From Casuarius casuarius (lineage: Eukaryota; Chordata; Aves; Casuariiformes; Casuariidae), in assembly GCA_003342895.1 (NCBI GenBank), contig PTFA01000306.1:195011-259010 (forward strand): a stretch of 64,000 nucleotides of DNA. The letters are read 5' to 3'. Position numbers and translations under genes: made by a program. Below the pieces are notes generated by a model. That model was not told where the DNA came from and ran no database searches. It was given only the letters and a program-made list of their open reading frames with translations. Positions 13,801 through 25,600 of this stretch are shown in pieces (position 1 is the stretch's first letter; the number at the start of each line of letters is the position of its first letter).

Positions 13801-16741
13801 CCATTTCATTAGCATGAACTTTTTAGTAACATCTGATGGGTAATTACAGCACAGTCCCTTTGGACTTCACTTAACTCCTGTTAAGGAAGAGTTAAATGTT
13901 ATATTAAACAAGCAGGAAACCAGCTGCTGAAACATGTCCTTCAGATTTTTTCAGAGCTAGTTTAGGATCCAGCTTCTGTTTCCGCTGCACGTGCTCCACA
14001 ATGGCAACATCATGTGTCCAGAAACAGGCTGCCAGCATTGTACCTGTCCAAAGCTGGGGGGCACTTATTTCCACCAGCAATCTGAAATTGTAAACTGAGA
14101 AACGGTATATCTATTAGGGCTTTATAACTTTTGCCCAAGCACATTGTGATGTAGGTCAAGCCCAGTTTCTAAGAACTACAGCACTATAGATAGTCACCAA
14201 TGCAGTGTCTTTGCATGAGAATAAATTACTTTTTTCTATGCAGTATACTTATTCTGTTAGAAATATAACCATGAAGTTATGTTTAAAAAAGACAACAGTT
14301 CTATGTAATGCTTATGCATAACTCTTTGATTATGGCCAGAAATGACAATTGTAAAATAAAATATTTTTACTAGATGAATACTTCACTTCTACCATTTTTC
14401 TATTGGACTACTGAATATCTTTAACATTTATGTTGCTATTTTGTCTCAGGAGAACTAGCTAGGTAAGATTTTGGATCATTTTGAATTATTGATGAAATAG
14501 TTGATGAAGTAGAACAGTAGAGAGTTTTAAAATTCTCACTTTCAAACACATCTGAAACATTTTTACTACTAACTTTATAATGAAAGTCAAAGTAATGATT
14601 AAAACATAGCAGGAGGAACTAGTTATTAAGCTAATAGTTCAGCAGATTTTAAAACTACGAATTCACTTTCCAGCTATCAGGAAAAGTCTCACAAGATGGT
14701 TAGGAGCTAAATAGGCGTTGGATTTCTTTTCCTTTTCCTAAAGGGAAAGATCCATTTCCATTCAGATCTGGTTTGAGGTAGTAGAGGTACAGGAAAGGTA
14801 GAGGTACAGTTGAGGTAGTAGTTGCTACAGGAAAAAGTTATCTGCTGAAATGACTTTAGATACCAAATTGCCTTTTTCAGACTTTAAACTTATACTGTTT
14901 AAGACCATAATATGTAGAGCTACTGTTTAAGAAAGGATTATGCAAAAGAAACCCTCATTCCAATACCCCACTGCTAAGCAGTCCTGGCCTCACTACCATG
15001 AGTGTACACTAACACATGTTCACAAATTATCCATGTATCATCATCAGGTAGCCAATTTTCATTTTCGTTTGCATACATTAAATGAGTATAGAAAGGCCAT
15101 TAGTGGCAGTACATTTAAAACAAAATTAAGCAGGGCAAAGGATGGTCAGCCATTGGTGAGAGGTATCAATACCTGGTGGGGGGGAAAAATCTATCTTTAT
15201 TGTCCTAGAGGACTCTGAAAGGCAACAGACACTCTCCATGACACTGGCACAGGGATGCTTTATTGCATTACTGGACTGTAAAGTATATAAACCAAATACC
15301 AGTTTCAGCGCATGAAATGTCTTACAAAACTGTTACTTCAATGTCCTACAACCTGTATAAAAATTAGTGTGTTAAAAATGGCAAAAAATGTAAGCAACAA
15401 AAAATGCAAGTATATGTATAGGCATGTCTGTCTGTACAGAATTATGTTTACACACCACACAATTTCAAGTAGCAGAAAATACAAGCATGTCTTCATTTTT
15501 AATTTAGGCAGCTGAAAGTATTTCTACTTATTCTGATAAGGGTTAAGGAACAGAATACCCAAGCACTCATGAGAAGCCAACACCAAAGCATTAAGCATGA
15601 GCATCCAAGGTTCTGCAGATGTCACCACATACCCAGCATATTTGGCTACTACTAGCACCTGACTCTTCCCTGCCTTCCTGAAAAAGTAAAGTCAAACTCC
15701 TTCCCTCCTCAGGATAGTGATCTCATGAAGGTGTCAGATGAGTATTTCAAAGTGAAATCTAAAGCTTTACCTTGCTCTTCCTTCATTTTGTAAATGCTTT
15801 TGGCAGGGCTGCTTTTTAAGCACTGCTAAAGGAATGGTCTGGTTCATTCATCTACAGATGAATTCCTACAATGAAGCTTCTAAGAAGATTCAAAGATTGT
15901 TACTCAGGGCAAGAAAGACCTTGTGGAAAGATTTAGCTTTCTACATCACCTTCCCTACAAAGATTCCAGAATGCTTATACAGAAATACTAAGCTTCACAA
16001 TCACCACTGTGGACTAAGCATATACTACCAGATGTCTTTGGGATGGGTGCACTGAAAATCACTTTCATTGAGTTGCACAGAGACACTGATTTGCAGGTGT
16101 ATTTTGCAGTTCCTAGATGCTTTCTGTGGCAATTGGCATAAATTGCATTCTCACTCCAGATGGTGCTAACTGAAGTTGAGCAAAAAATGGCACATGAGGC
16201 CATGTAGCAGCACCAAAGAATGGCTGGAGAGAGTGACCTACAAATCAATCTGATGGTATTTTTATTCCTGTAGGGCAGCAAGGAAATGTATAGACATTGT
16301 GATTTGGGTTTTAAAGAAACAGATGATGTTAGAATATCAAACTGGAAACATGGTATTATTTTGTGTAAGAAATGAAGCATGAGTGAATGTATCTGTTTAA
16401 ATGGCTTAGTTACTGTGAGATGTATTCTGCATATACGGAGCACCTAATTGCCTCCATTTTGCCTCCACTGCAACTCCCTTACAGCTGTATGGAAATACAA
16501 GTAACCATGCTCACAGGAAAAGGTGTATCATATTATGAAGTATGAATACTTTTCAAAATGCCCTGGGTTCCCTCAAATCCCACCTACCTCCCACACAGTT
16601 CCTTTCTCTTCAGCCAAACAACTTCCTCAACTGGTCTTCTCAAACCTAGAAAATAAGACTCGCATATCTACCCATGATGTGACACCATTATTTGCTCTCA
16701 GCTCTCTATGCAGTGACAGTAAAACATAGGGTTTTTTTTTT
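10801..16741. other. AT-rich DNA without recognised genes; some exon-like frames
   Basis: The stretch is mostly unique sequence. A minus-strand frame at 14081-13904 is exon-like (see findings). The minus-strand ORF at 15988-16443, 151 codons, is the longest in the window; it is Cys/Ser/Ile-rich with no motif or signal recognised and is at chance length. Two near-copies of the let-7 seed stretch at 14774 and 14811 do not form a hairpin. Confidence 0.55.
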
Positions 16742-16850
16742 TCCTCCAATAAGGTTTTATTTAGGCTAGAGCTAGGACTTGAACCCCTTAAATGATGGAA
16801 CTCATCTTGTGCCAATGCAAGAGTTTGTAGTGTCGCGCTGCACTGCTGTC
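16742..16850 (-). mobile_element. tRNA-like SINE or tRNA pseudogene remnant
   Basis: On the minus strand, GGGGTTCAAGTCCTAGC (from 16788 down to about 16772) is a close match to a polymerase III B box (GGTTCRANTCC). An A-box-like TTGGCACAAGATG lies about 25-30 bases upstream of it, near 16804-16816, the spacing expected in a tRNA-derived promoter. No cloverleaf could be built with confidence and there is no adjacent T-run terminator on the minus strand. I therefore favour a decayed tRNA-derived SINE, possibly MIR-related, over a functional tRNA gene. Confidence 0.5.
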
Positions 16851-17639
16851 TCTCTCTGTTAGCAGCTTTCTCATATGTTGCACTGTTATCCTGTATTTTG
16901 AAAGTCATGGAGAGCCAGGATGTTTATTGTAAAAATAATGCTCTGAAAATCATTCAGACAAGTTAGAAATATTTGCAACTTATTTCCTGTGCACTTCTCA
17001 AACTGGATCAATGGCTCACTAAGCTCTCTTTCAAAGTACAGTAACCTAAGAACTGGATCATAGTTGCATTTTTTTATTGTGAATTATTAAGAATGCCAGA
17101 TGTAGGAAAACTTAACCAAGAGCACTTCTTTTTATAGCTTCTCCCTTTATCACTTCTCAATATAAAATGTTTAGTTTAGAGGACTCTAATGCATCCTCAG
17201 ACTCCATGAATTCAAGCCAAAGGGTTAGAAATGCTGGACTCTGCCACTGGACTTAGATGTTTCTCCCTATAGAAGAATAGAAGGCCCTAAATGTGATTAA
17301 CTATCTGATGCTGTTGTAAGGAGGAAAAAAAATGGCTGAAGCAAGAGGTTACGGTGAGAAAACTGCCCACGGACAGAAAACTAAGTTATACAGTGTTCTA
17401 CTTTGCACCCATGCAGGCAGTGGGGAACAGGTTCAAGCTATAGATTAGGAGTACACATTTTCTCAAGCTGTCACACCATTTGGAGTTCCTACAATGTGAA
17501 TCTTTTGTAATGAAATGCAGCAGCTGAAGCTTAATTTGGGAGTTTCCTCAAATCTGAATTTCAAGTGTAATTGTCACAGGTATTTTGGCAAACTTGGGCG
17601 TTTAAACATGGCCCAAGGTATAGAAAGCAACCACAAACT

Positions 17640-17845
17640 TATCTGAGAGCTATAAAAACTGTCCGGTAGTGAGAGACTTAATGCTCTTAATCTATTTAGC
17701 TCATCTAAAAGAAGACCGAGAAATGATTATATTATGGTGTATAAGTATCTTCATGGTTACTGACTTACTGAAAACTAAAGGAATCTTTAGTCTGGAAAAA
17801 AAAGTAGAAAGAACCAATGACTGGGAAATTAAAGTTAGATGAATG
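17640..17845 (+). mobile_element. CR1/L3-type LINE fragment
   Basis: This short plus-strand piece matches the region of CR1 just upstream of its 3' end. It has a GTGAGAGACTTAATGCTCTT motif near 17668, then CTATTTAGCTCATCTAAAAG near 17692, a TATAAGTATCTTCATGG motif near 17740 and AGAACCAATGACTGGGAAAT near 17809. These correspond in order to the family text around the C terminus of ORF2. It breaks off after about 17845, so both ends are truncated. Many substitutions suggest an old insertion. It overlaps in family coordinates with the 3' part of the minus-strand copy at 54.6-56.7 kb, so the two could be aligned to date them. Confidence 0.75.
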
Positions 17846-19377
17846 CAAGGTCCTGCATAATCGAAAAGGGAAGTAACTGAGGCTTTTGAGATAATGTTTT
17901 ATCTGCGGGTAAATCTGCTTTTAATTTGACTACTGTTTTTATGCCCTTTTTAGAAAGGGCAAGTAAACAAAATCAGGAATGATACATGCAGCTTGTAGAG
18001 AATTAGGTTCTCATGTCAGTAGTGTTGAAAGGGACTGAAAAGCTGCATAAGCAGTGATGCACAAAGTATGAAAGTAAATTATGGAAGTTGGCACTGAGTA
18101 GTTAGAAAATAAATTCAATGGGAATAGTTTGGGGGCTTTGGATTAGGCTTACAATTGAAAAACTATTTAAATGACCAGGAAGTCATCAGAAAAAATGGAT
18201 TGCATATCTGAGAACAAGCATTTTGTGAGAGAAATTAGATAATAGTCATCTGAATTTACAAGGGTGAAGAGAATTGGACAGGCTCCCAGGACTAAAGGGG
18301 CCTCTTCCAAATTGTTCCAGAACAACTTCTTTTAATCCATGTGTGAATTCCTACACTCTCTCACCTCGGGAAGCTGAACAAAAGTCAGGTTTTCTTTTTT
18401 GCATGTAAGATTTTTTTTGATGGCTTGAAGCCATGCCATTCAGTTGGAGTATCTAAATATGGAGTTAAGATTTCATACCATTATTCACAGTTATTTCTAT
18501 CTTGAGTATAGACTTTGTCATTGTTTTAGTTTGATCTCTTTGAATACTTTTCTGGCAGGCACAATTCAATTAATCTCTAATAATGTCTGAGTCTCTATAT
18601 TCCAATAGTGTAGATGAGGTCATCAAGATGGTTTAAGATAGAATTAGGATGCCAGTAAAAAATATAGGAAAATAAAAGATGAGTGGGGCTCTTAAAGTTC
18701 ATATAACCTATGGTAAACACCAGCTCCAGGGTTCAGGTTCATATTCCATCAAGGTTCTGAGTATTCTTGAGAGTACCTGCTGTCCTGTTTATTCAGACTG
18801 CTGTAGGGGGAAAAAAAAACCTTTAATGTACTAGATGGGAAATAAAGGATGTTCCTTTGGTGTGGATAGCTAAGGAATAAGAAGTGTAAGGGCCCCTCAG
18901 TGTGCATCTGTCCCACAGTGTTGATTCACCTGACTTCTGTCAGTATATATCTCGGTCTTTATTGGTTTATGTTTCTGTTTATCTCCATAAACTGGAGAGA
19001 AACTTTCACATCAGGTATAATTTTAGAACATGCTCAATCAATTTAAATGCTGAGCATCACATGTAGAAGTGATTTAGGTACCTAATGCTAAGTGCTGTGA
19101 ATAAGCTTGATGTCCTCAAATACCACAGTGTTTATGCTGAATATGATACAGTAGAGTAGAATTCAAACTGATAGATACAACTTGACCTAGTCTTTGGACC
19201 AGCATACTGAAGTACCAAGCCTCCTGTAAAGTGAATAAAACCCTAAGCTAAGGACTCACTGCTGCTCCTGTAGTCTCTAAATCATGCAATTCTGTCTGTA
19301 CAACGGCTGGAGCCCTGGAAAAGATGACTGAAAAATCCAATGCAAGTTCCATGTCTCATTCCTCACTGAAAAAAGCT

Positions 19378-19425
19378 GTAATTGAAGTCACTGGGGTTGC
19401 ATAAGGGGTGATTTCAGCCTGTTCT
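19378..19425. repeat. Fragment of sauropsid repeat with the TTGAAGTCAATGGGG motif
   Basis: AATTGAAGTCACTGGGGTTGC (19380-19400) followed by ATAAGGGGTGATTTCAGCCTG matches, with few changes, the short near-palindromic repeat common in turtle and crocodilian DNA (TTGAAGTCAATGGGGTTGCAC...). Only about 45 bases remain, and orientation is not meaningful for such a near-palindrome. Confidence 0.45.
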
Positions 19426-21489
19426 CATATAGATAAGGATTTTTGCACCTTCTATGACCTTGATTGTTTCACAGCAGAACAGATATTGTGGCAAGTTTCT
19501 GCACATTTGAAACAATTCTGTACAGATGTTTTACAGGATAAGAAAGCTGATCAGAAGGCACTTGAAATCCAGGAAAAGATAAACATAAAGTATGAAATAA
19601 ACAAGTGCAACTGAAACTGCCTGGACATTTAATTGATGTATTGTGCTGACAGCAATGCTGAGCATTTACATTTTTTGTTCAAAACTGTGGAAACTTTAAC
19701 CCCTGGGAAGCTTAGTCATGGGAATTACTGCACAGATTTTCTCATAATACTTTTTGTTTCAAAACGATATTAAGAGCGGAGTAATTCAAAATAAATAGTA
19801 TCCAGCCAAGAGCTTTGCCTAGATCTTGATCTGAACCTTTTCTTAGGTTCAAACAAGTTGAGATAGTGTTTATAAAAGCTTTTGTCGTTTCTGGTCTGAT
19901 CTTCAAAGGAAATGTGATCATGCTGTGTCTCCTTCTCCTCTGTCAACTCCTACCACTCTCCAACAAGGTCGAAATCTATTGGCCAAATTCAGACTCTTCT
20001 GGCAGAGGTAAAGAGGCCTCAGACATTTATTTCACATTTTCCTGTGAAAATAGAAAACACAGACTTGATCTGCTTTGTGATTAGCTCAATTCTAATTAGA
20101 CTTATTTTAGTAAATTTATACTAGTGAATATTCTAAACATGGAATAAACTTCAGCTGGAGCTTGTACCCTAGCAGATGCTGGAGTAATCTAAGAACAAGA
20201 TACCAGACATCAGCAGCTCTGCTGCTTACAGTGATATTAATTTCTGGTTCCTACACAGGTAGGAAATTCTTCCTATGATTTTCTTTTTCATTCCACCTTC
20301 ATCACCATACCATTGAGAAGGTGATGTGAAATACTTTCTTCAGCTACTGCATAGTTCTAATACTCTATAAAGCCCTTTCCTCTGCACCAAGTACTGTATC
20401 CTAGTCCTCAGTTTGTTTCACAGCTTTGTTCAACCGTCTCTCACCCTTGCTCATTTTTGTCTGTGAGGGTGAATTAAATATGCCTTCCCTAAAGAAATTC
20501 TATGTACCTGCTTTCATTTCAAAAGTCTCCTTAACTACACTATAGTGCCAACACCTGGGACCAAAGCTTTTTGAAACAGTTGATCCTCCCTTGAGTATTC
20601 AGCTTTCTTCAACCCTTATTTTAGACTGAAAACACTCCAGGACATGTCCACTTTTTATACATTCCCAAGCCCACAAGGCTCTCAGCAAATAATATTAAAC
20701 ACAAATGTACAAGAATGGCTGTAAATTTAGTGCATAAGAGATTTATTAGATCTTAATGATATAAATTTGGTTCTTTACAAGGCTATTTGTCTTGAAGCTG
20801 TAATATACACAGCCAGGCACATTATCGCTTCAAGACAAATATTTTGTGTGTGCATATATAATATATAAAAACATATTTTTTCTAGGAATATATTTCTGTG
20901 TACAGAAATCTCATGTGTCAAGTAAGTGCCAAAACTAATAGTGCAAAGAACTGTATAGATAGGTATCTGTTTATTGAGAGGAAAAAGAAGAAAATCGCAT
21001 CTTGATCCAAGGGCCAAATTTTGTGACTGGAAAGGCATTTTTCTTTTTTGTCTAATTTGGCTGGAGGTCTCAGCTCTTCACTATAGCTCCTTCTTGCTGT
21101 CTATTCCTTGTATTAATGGGGATTATATGATACTGTTGGTGGCAGGGTGTGAGGGAGAAAGATTAGATAAAGGACCATTCTTATGTCTTTTTTCCTTGCT
21201 GCAAGGTTTAACACCAGGAAAATCATAACTACTGTAATGATGACATCACTGTTTTTCTTTGAGAGAGGGTGAAGGGTTTTTATACATGCTGTTTTCTGCA
21301 ATTTCCTCCTCCATCGCTTCCATCCGATCTCCCAAGTTTCCAGCTGTGAGCCCTCAGTCAGCCAGCAGCACCGCGCTCAGGCTCACCAGCTGAGCACGCT
21401 AGTACACAAACAAAAACCCAACTTAGTCTGCTTAAAAATAATTCATCTCTGACCCCTGTTGTGCAGACAACGCAGCTGTCCAAAAGATA

Positions 21490-21615
21490 ATGCCATTTCA
21501 CATTTGTACAGGATCATTCATCCAAAACCTTTCAAAGTACTTTTCAAACATAAAACAGCCCTGACCCATCCTATGTCAAAGATTGGGAAACTGAGGCTGT
21601 TAAGCCTAACCACAG
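21490..21615 (-). mobile_element. MIR-like SINE remnant, antisense
   Basis: GATTGGGAAACTGAGGCTG (21581-21599) is the hallmark antisense MIR core motif. Upstream, CCTTTCAAAGTACTTTTCAAAC stands for the CTTTCAAAGCACTTTACAAAC block seen in the 3' part of sauropsid MIR-like copies, about 50 bases before the core as expected. The stretch after the core (TTAAGCCTAACC) is a weak trace of the TTAAGTGACTTGCCC segment, and the tRNA-derived end is lost. The call is better supported than the MIR at 38.6 kb in the core motif, but shorter. Confidence 0.62.
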
Positions 21616-22174
21616 TTGATATTTTTAATCTTTTGCCCATGTAAGGGAACTGAAGCTGCTTTCTTCCTTTGTTTCTTTACTATTTTATCATAAGGCTGTT
21701 TTGCTGACTGCACTCAGTTATAAGTTAAGTCCTGTGGCCCCGAGACCCCAACTTTTACCAGCTCTGTGGAAAGTCTTTTCTATATCTTCAGTTTTCATAG
21801 AAGCTCCACTGAATGACAATCTTCAGACCTATTCCTGTTGCCATTCTAGTCAGCAGAATACCTTCACTGGTTTATACAAGTTTAGGAGAACTCATTCATT
21901 TATGAAGTCTGTCTACTTTCTTCTCTGTCAATGTACACAGCTCAGAAGTTAAAAATATAAATAAGGTACAGCACACGAGCAAGAAAGATACAAATGGTGT
22001 AAAATTATATTTAAAGCATATCAATTCTACTAAACTGTGGCATGTATATATGAAATCATCTTTTTTAAACTTTCCCCAGGTCCATTTTTCTCACTTCTGT
22101 TGGGAATGGAAGTAGCTAAAAGGGCATTTGAAGCATAAGAGGGAGACTGTGGACATGGGCAGGTGGACATGAGA

Positions 22175-22225
22175 CTCTGGCCCTAGTGTAGTCAAAACCC
22201 CATTGAAGTAAAAGGGAGCTTTCTT
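22175..22225. repeat. Fragment of sauropsid repeat with the CCATTGAAGTCAATGGGAG motif
   Basis: CCCCATTGAAGTAAAAGGGAGC (22198-22219) is the family's CCCATTGAAGTCAATGGGAGC with two changes. The CTCTGGCCCTAGTGTAG upstream is consistent with the flanking part of the repeat. It sits about 400 bases from another fragment of the same general group at 22.6 kb. Confidence 0.45.
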
Positions 22226-22383
22226 ATTTATTGATGAAGCCATTATTCAACTTTGATTCCAAGCTGAAGTGAAAGAGGAAATAATCATTTGTTTGCAACA
22301 ACAAAAGCCTACTGCTTGAAAGTTAGCTTATTGGTAAAAGTTGCATGTCTATTGCTTGCAAAAACAGCCAATTGGTAGTTCTG

Positions 22384-22417
22384 AAAACTGTTTTGTGAGT
22401 AAAACTGTTTTGTGAGT
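22384..22417. repeat. Perfect 17-bp tandem duplication
   Basis: The unit AAAACTGTTTTGTGAGT occurs twice in direct succession (22384-22400 and 22401-22417) without a mismatch, which points to a recent local duplication. Confidence 0.95.
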
Positions 22418-22614
22418 AATATAGATGTCTCTTTTTTTCTGCATATAATTGCACGGTGACAACGTGGTAAATATGTTTTTATGGCATAGTGTACTTTGTA
22501 CAAAAACTGGAAGTTTCAGTGTAAGAGATGTAGCTTTTATCTACAATTAAATTTCCCAGTAGAATCACTGGTGACTGAGGTTAACTTTAGACTGTGTCCA
22601 GAGAAAGAGACAAA

Positions 22615-22665
22615 TGGCCAGATTCTGCTCTCACTTAGACTAGTATAAATATAGATTAAGACCCC
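22615..22665 (+). repeat. Fragment of sauropsid repeat with the GGCCAGATTCTGCTCTCA motif
   Basis: TGGCCAGATTCTGCTCTCACTTAGACTAGTATAAAT (22617-22652) corresponds closely to the GGCCAGATTCTGCTCTCAGTTACACTAGTGTAAAT end of a dispersed repeat frequent in turtles and crocodilians. The following half, which in full copies is an inverted repeat, is gone. This is one of the clearest pointers to a sauropsid source. Confidence 0.55.
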
Positions 22666-25600
22666 CATTATCAACACCAGAGGAGACCTTTCAGTTAGAG
22701 GTTCTACTTCAGACATTTAATTGCTTGCCCACCACTAGTTACAAGTATTGTACTCAAGAACTGAAAAGTATTTTATTGTATCATGTATCTATTGTTTTAG
22801 GCTGGTCAGCTTTAAGGAAAAGCTATAAAAATAATTAGACTTTCCTGGTCACGAGGCTTATTTCCTAATCTATTGTTCATAACTAGCCAGGAAATCACTT
22901 GGCATTAGTCACTGTAAAGGCCATAGGTAATTGTGTCAACTTTATCACTTCCTGAGCTAATGCTTGTAGGAAGTAGACATGAAAACAATAAAATTTTCAG
23001 TTAAGGCTCACTTAGCATTTAAAAAATAGAAAACTAATGAGAGTTTACCACTTGATTGTTACCTCAGTCTGATTAGCAAACTGGAAATCAGCCATAAGAA
23101 GGGGCAATCGGCAACCACTGGTATTGACCTATACAATATAGTATTTTTTCAGTGCATTACTGGAAACATGTACAAAAATAATCAGCCCTGAGTCCTGACT
23201 TTGAAAGCTTCTCTCTTATTTCCAGTGACATTTTAATATGATGTCCAGATTTTCATGCTAAGCTTTGAAGCAAAGGAAATATAGACCATCAGAATGCAGC
23301 TTCAAACATCATCCAAAGATAAAGATCCATATTCATAAATTATACTTTTCCATTTTATGAAAAATCTAAATCCTACTCTGATCTTCTCCAAATTTCAAGG
23401 CAGCTGAACCATAAATTACAACAAAAAAACTGTTAGCAGCATATTTGAATGTGAATGTAAATGATACATATGAGTGAATCTGGAATTTAAAATAGCCAAA
23501 AATCTCATAGATGCAGAACAGTTACTACTTCTGCCCTTTCCAAATGATAATTCTGGGCAGTTATCTAAACAAACTGTGATTAGAGCAAAGAATAAGCTCC
23601 TGAATGAAGGACAGATTCAATATGGAATCACCCACTGAAAACTTATGTTCTTTGTTATCCATGTTTTCTTTTAACCTCAAAATGCACATATGTATATGCT
23701 TAGACTTTGAGATTTATGCTTGATACTAACAGGAAACTAGAAATTATTCTCTGAAGCAGTTCCTTGACAGATTTGGAAGAAAAAAACAATCTACTTTGGC
23801 ACAAAATATGTACATCAGGAAGTATGTACTGACACAGTTTATAAAGCAGAATTTATAGAGTGCAAAATGTATTGTATTTGTTATTTTTATAAGTATAAAT
23901 ATACACCTAAGTGATGCCCACATAGTTTTTGAAAGAAAATTAAAGTGTGAAGTTAAGCATTCAAAATTTAAATACTAGAATTAAGCCTTGTTGATGATTT
24001 GTTTTCTTTTTATGTGGTCTAACTTCACTTCAATGCAAAACTTCCAGCCACTAGGACAACCATTTAGAAAATGCATTTTTTATTTATCATTGTGAACAAT
24101 TTGTACTAGCAAATTCTGCATATGTATGTTTCTGCATACACTTTCTCTATTGCACACTGTTCACTTAAAGCTTTACAGATGCAAATAACAAGTCTTTCAT
24201 TCCGGAGACAGAGACCTATCTCTCATATTTCCAAGTTAAAGCTGTATCACTTCTAGATGTTAGCAATAGGAACTTGCAACACTTTCTGGGAATAAATACC
24301 TAGACACCTTTAATGCCAGTATGTTCCATGTGTCGGTTATCTCTTTAGCCCTTGTGCAAGTGTCTAATGTCTTACATCCATAGGTCGTTGTTTAATCAAT
24401 GTTGAATTTACACAAACCTATTTTTTTTCCCGATAGAAAAACTGTCCCAGACACAGCCTGTTTGTTCCTGTCTGTGCCTTACTGAATTAACATAGGCTGC
24501 CCAATGACATTAAGACCTACAAATACTGAAAAATACCTTCTTGAAATCACTGTGGAATCACAGAAAAAATGGGTCTTCAACTTGGTCCTGAATAACTAGT
24601 TTTAACTTCCCACTTCTTCAAAGATACATAGCATCTTCCTTTGTGGTGCAAATTTACAGCTTTAGCAGTGATGTGTATATCACTGGAACACAAGAGGACA
24701 TAAGCAGAATAACTTTATTTTTGAGATTGAGGTTTTATTTTTAATGCCTCCAATAAGACTTTTCAGTTTTTCAGAACTCCATTTTAGAGGAATTCTGCAA
24801 TAAAGAACCTCAGGTCACTTTGTCAGTTACAGGCTAAAACAACTGTAGTGAACCTAGGCTCATCTATGGACTTTTTTCATCAAAAACCTGCAAAAGTCAT
24901 TGTTACACTTGGCGCTAAGACAAACTTTTCATCTGATGTGTTGTGGCTGTTCCTATTCAGTTTTGAAAATGTGATGGAGTTTTGCTTTGACGCACTACAC
25001 CTCTTCACATCTGTGACCCAAAAGTTTGGGGAAATATTTGGCACATCTAGACCAAAATTAATTACACCTGTTGCCAGCTTGTATGAAGGGTACATCTGAG
25101 TTTTGCATAGCTCTAATTACAACTTAATATGGAGTGTATATACAAAAGATCTAAACTACTGCCTAATATCTTTTGTGCTCTTGTTTTCCATTTCACATTT
25201 GTGATAATATTGATGAGGAAATAAATACATGGTAGTGCTATGGTTTGCTTTTGTTGTCAGTGCAGCCTTGGGCTCTAGATAGAGAGGCTTATGGATTTAT
25301 AAACAGTAAAGGTCTGTGTTTGTCACTTCTGCCCATCCTCTCATGCAGTTAATAAAGCTGGAGAAAATGTCTTGTTTCCTTTTAAATCTTTTAGAAGCAG
25401 AAAATAGGATTAAGGAAGAAGGAAGGATGGCGGAGTCACAGAGAGTTGCTGATACTGGAAGAATCACAGAAATGATCATTCTTCTGGTGTGCTGGGAGGG
25501 GGAGGAGGATACCATGTCTTTCAGTTCCTCCCATCCCCTTCTTGACCTGAAACGCCTTCTCCTGTTCTCTTATTTCACGTCAAGGCCCCTAATTAGCTGT

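Larger units (their letters stand above)
16851..21489. other. AT-rich DNA between repeat fragments
   Basis: Apart from the CR1 piece at 17.64 kb and the short repeat at 19.4 kb, I recognise nothing. A small CpG-containing GC-richer patch at about 21350-21405 belongs to the same flank of the MIR-like element. No coding signal is seen. Confidence 0.58.

Noticed and set aside
14774..14845. let-7 microRNA gene
   Set aside because: Seed-like text is present, but no complementary arm lies within 100 bases on either side, so no precursor hairpin can form; the sequence is explained by local GAGGTA repetition.
15988..16443. Longest ORF in the window (151 codons, minus strand)
   Set aside because: In six frames of 64 kb of AT-rich DNA, one or so ORFs of this length are expected by chance. 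There is no recognisable domain, no splice or promoter context, and a Cys/Ser/Ile-rich composition typical of random translation.
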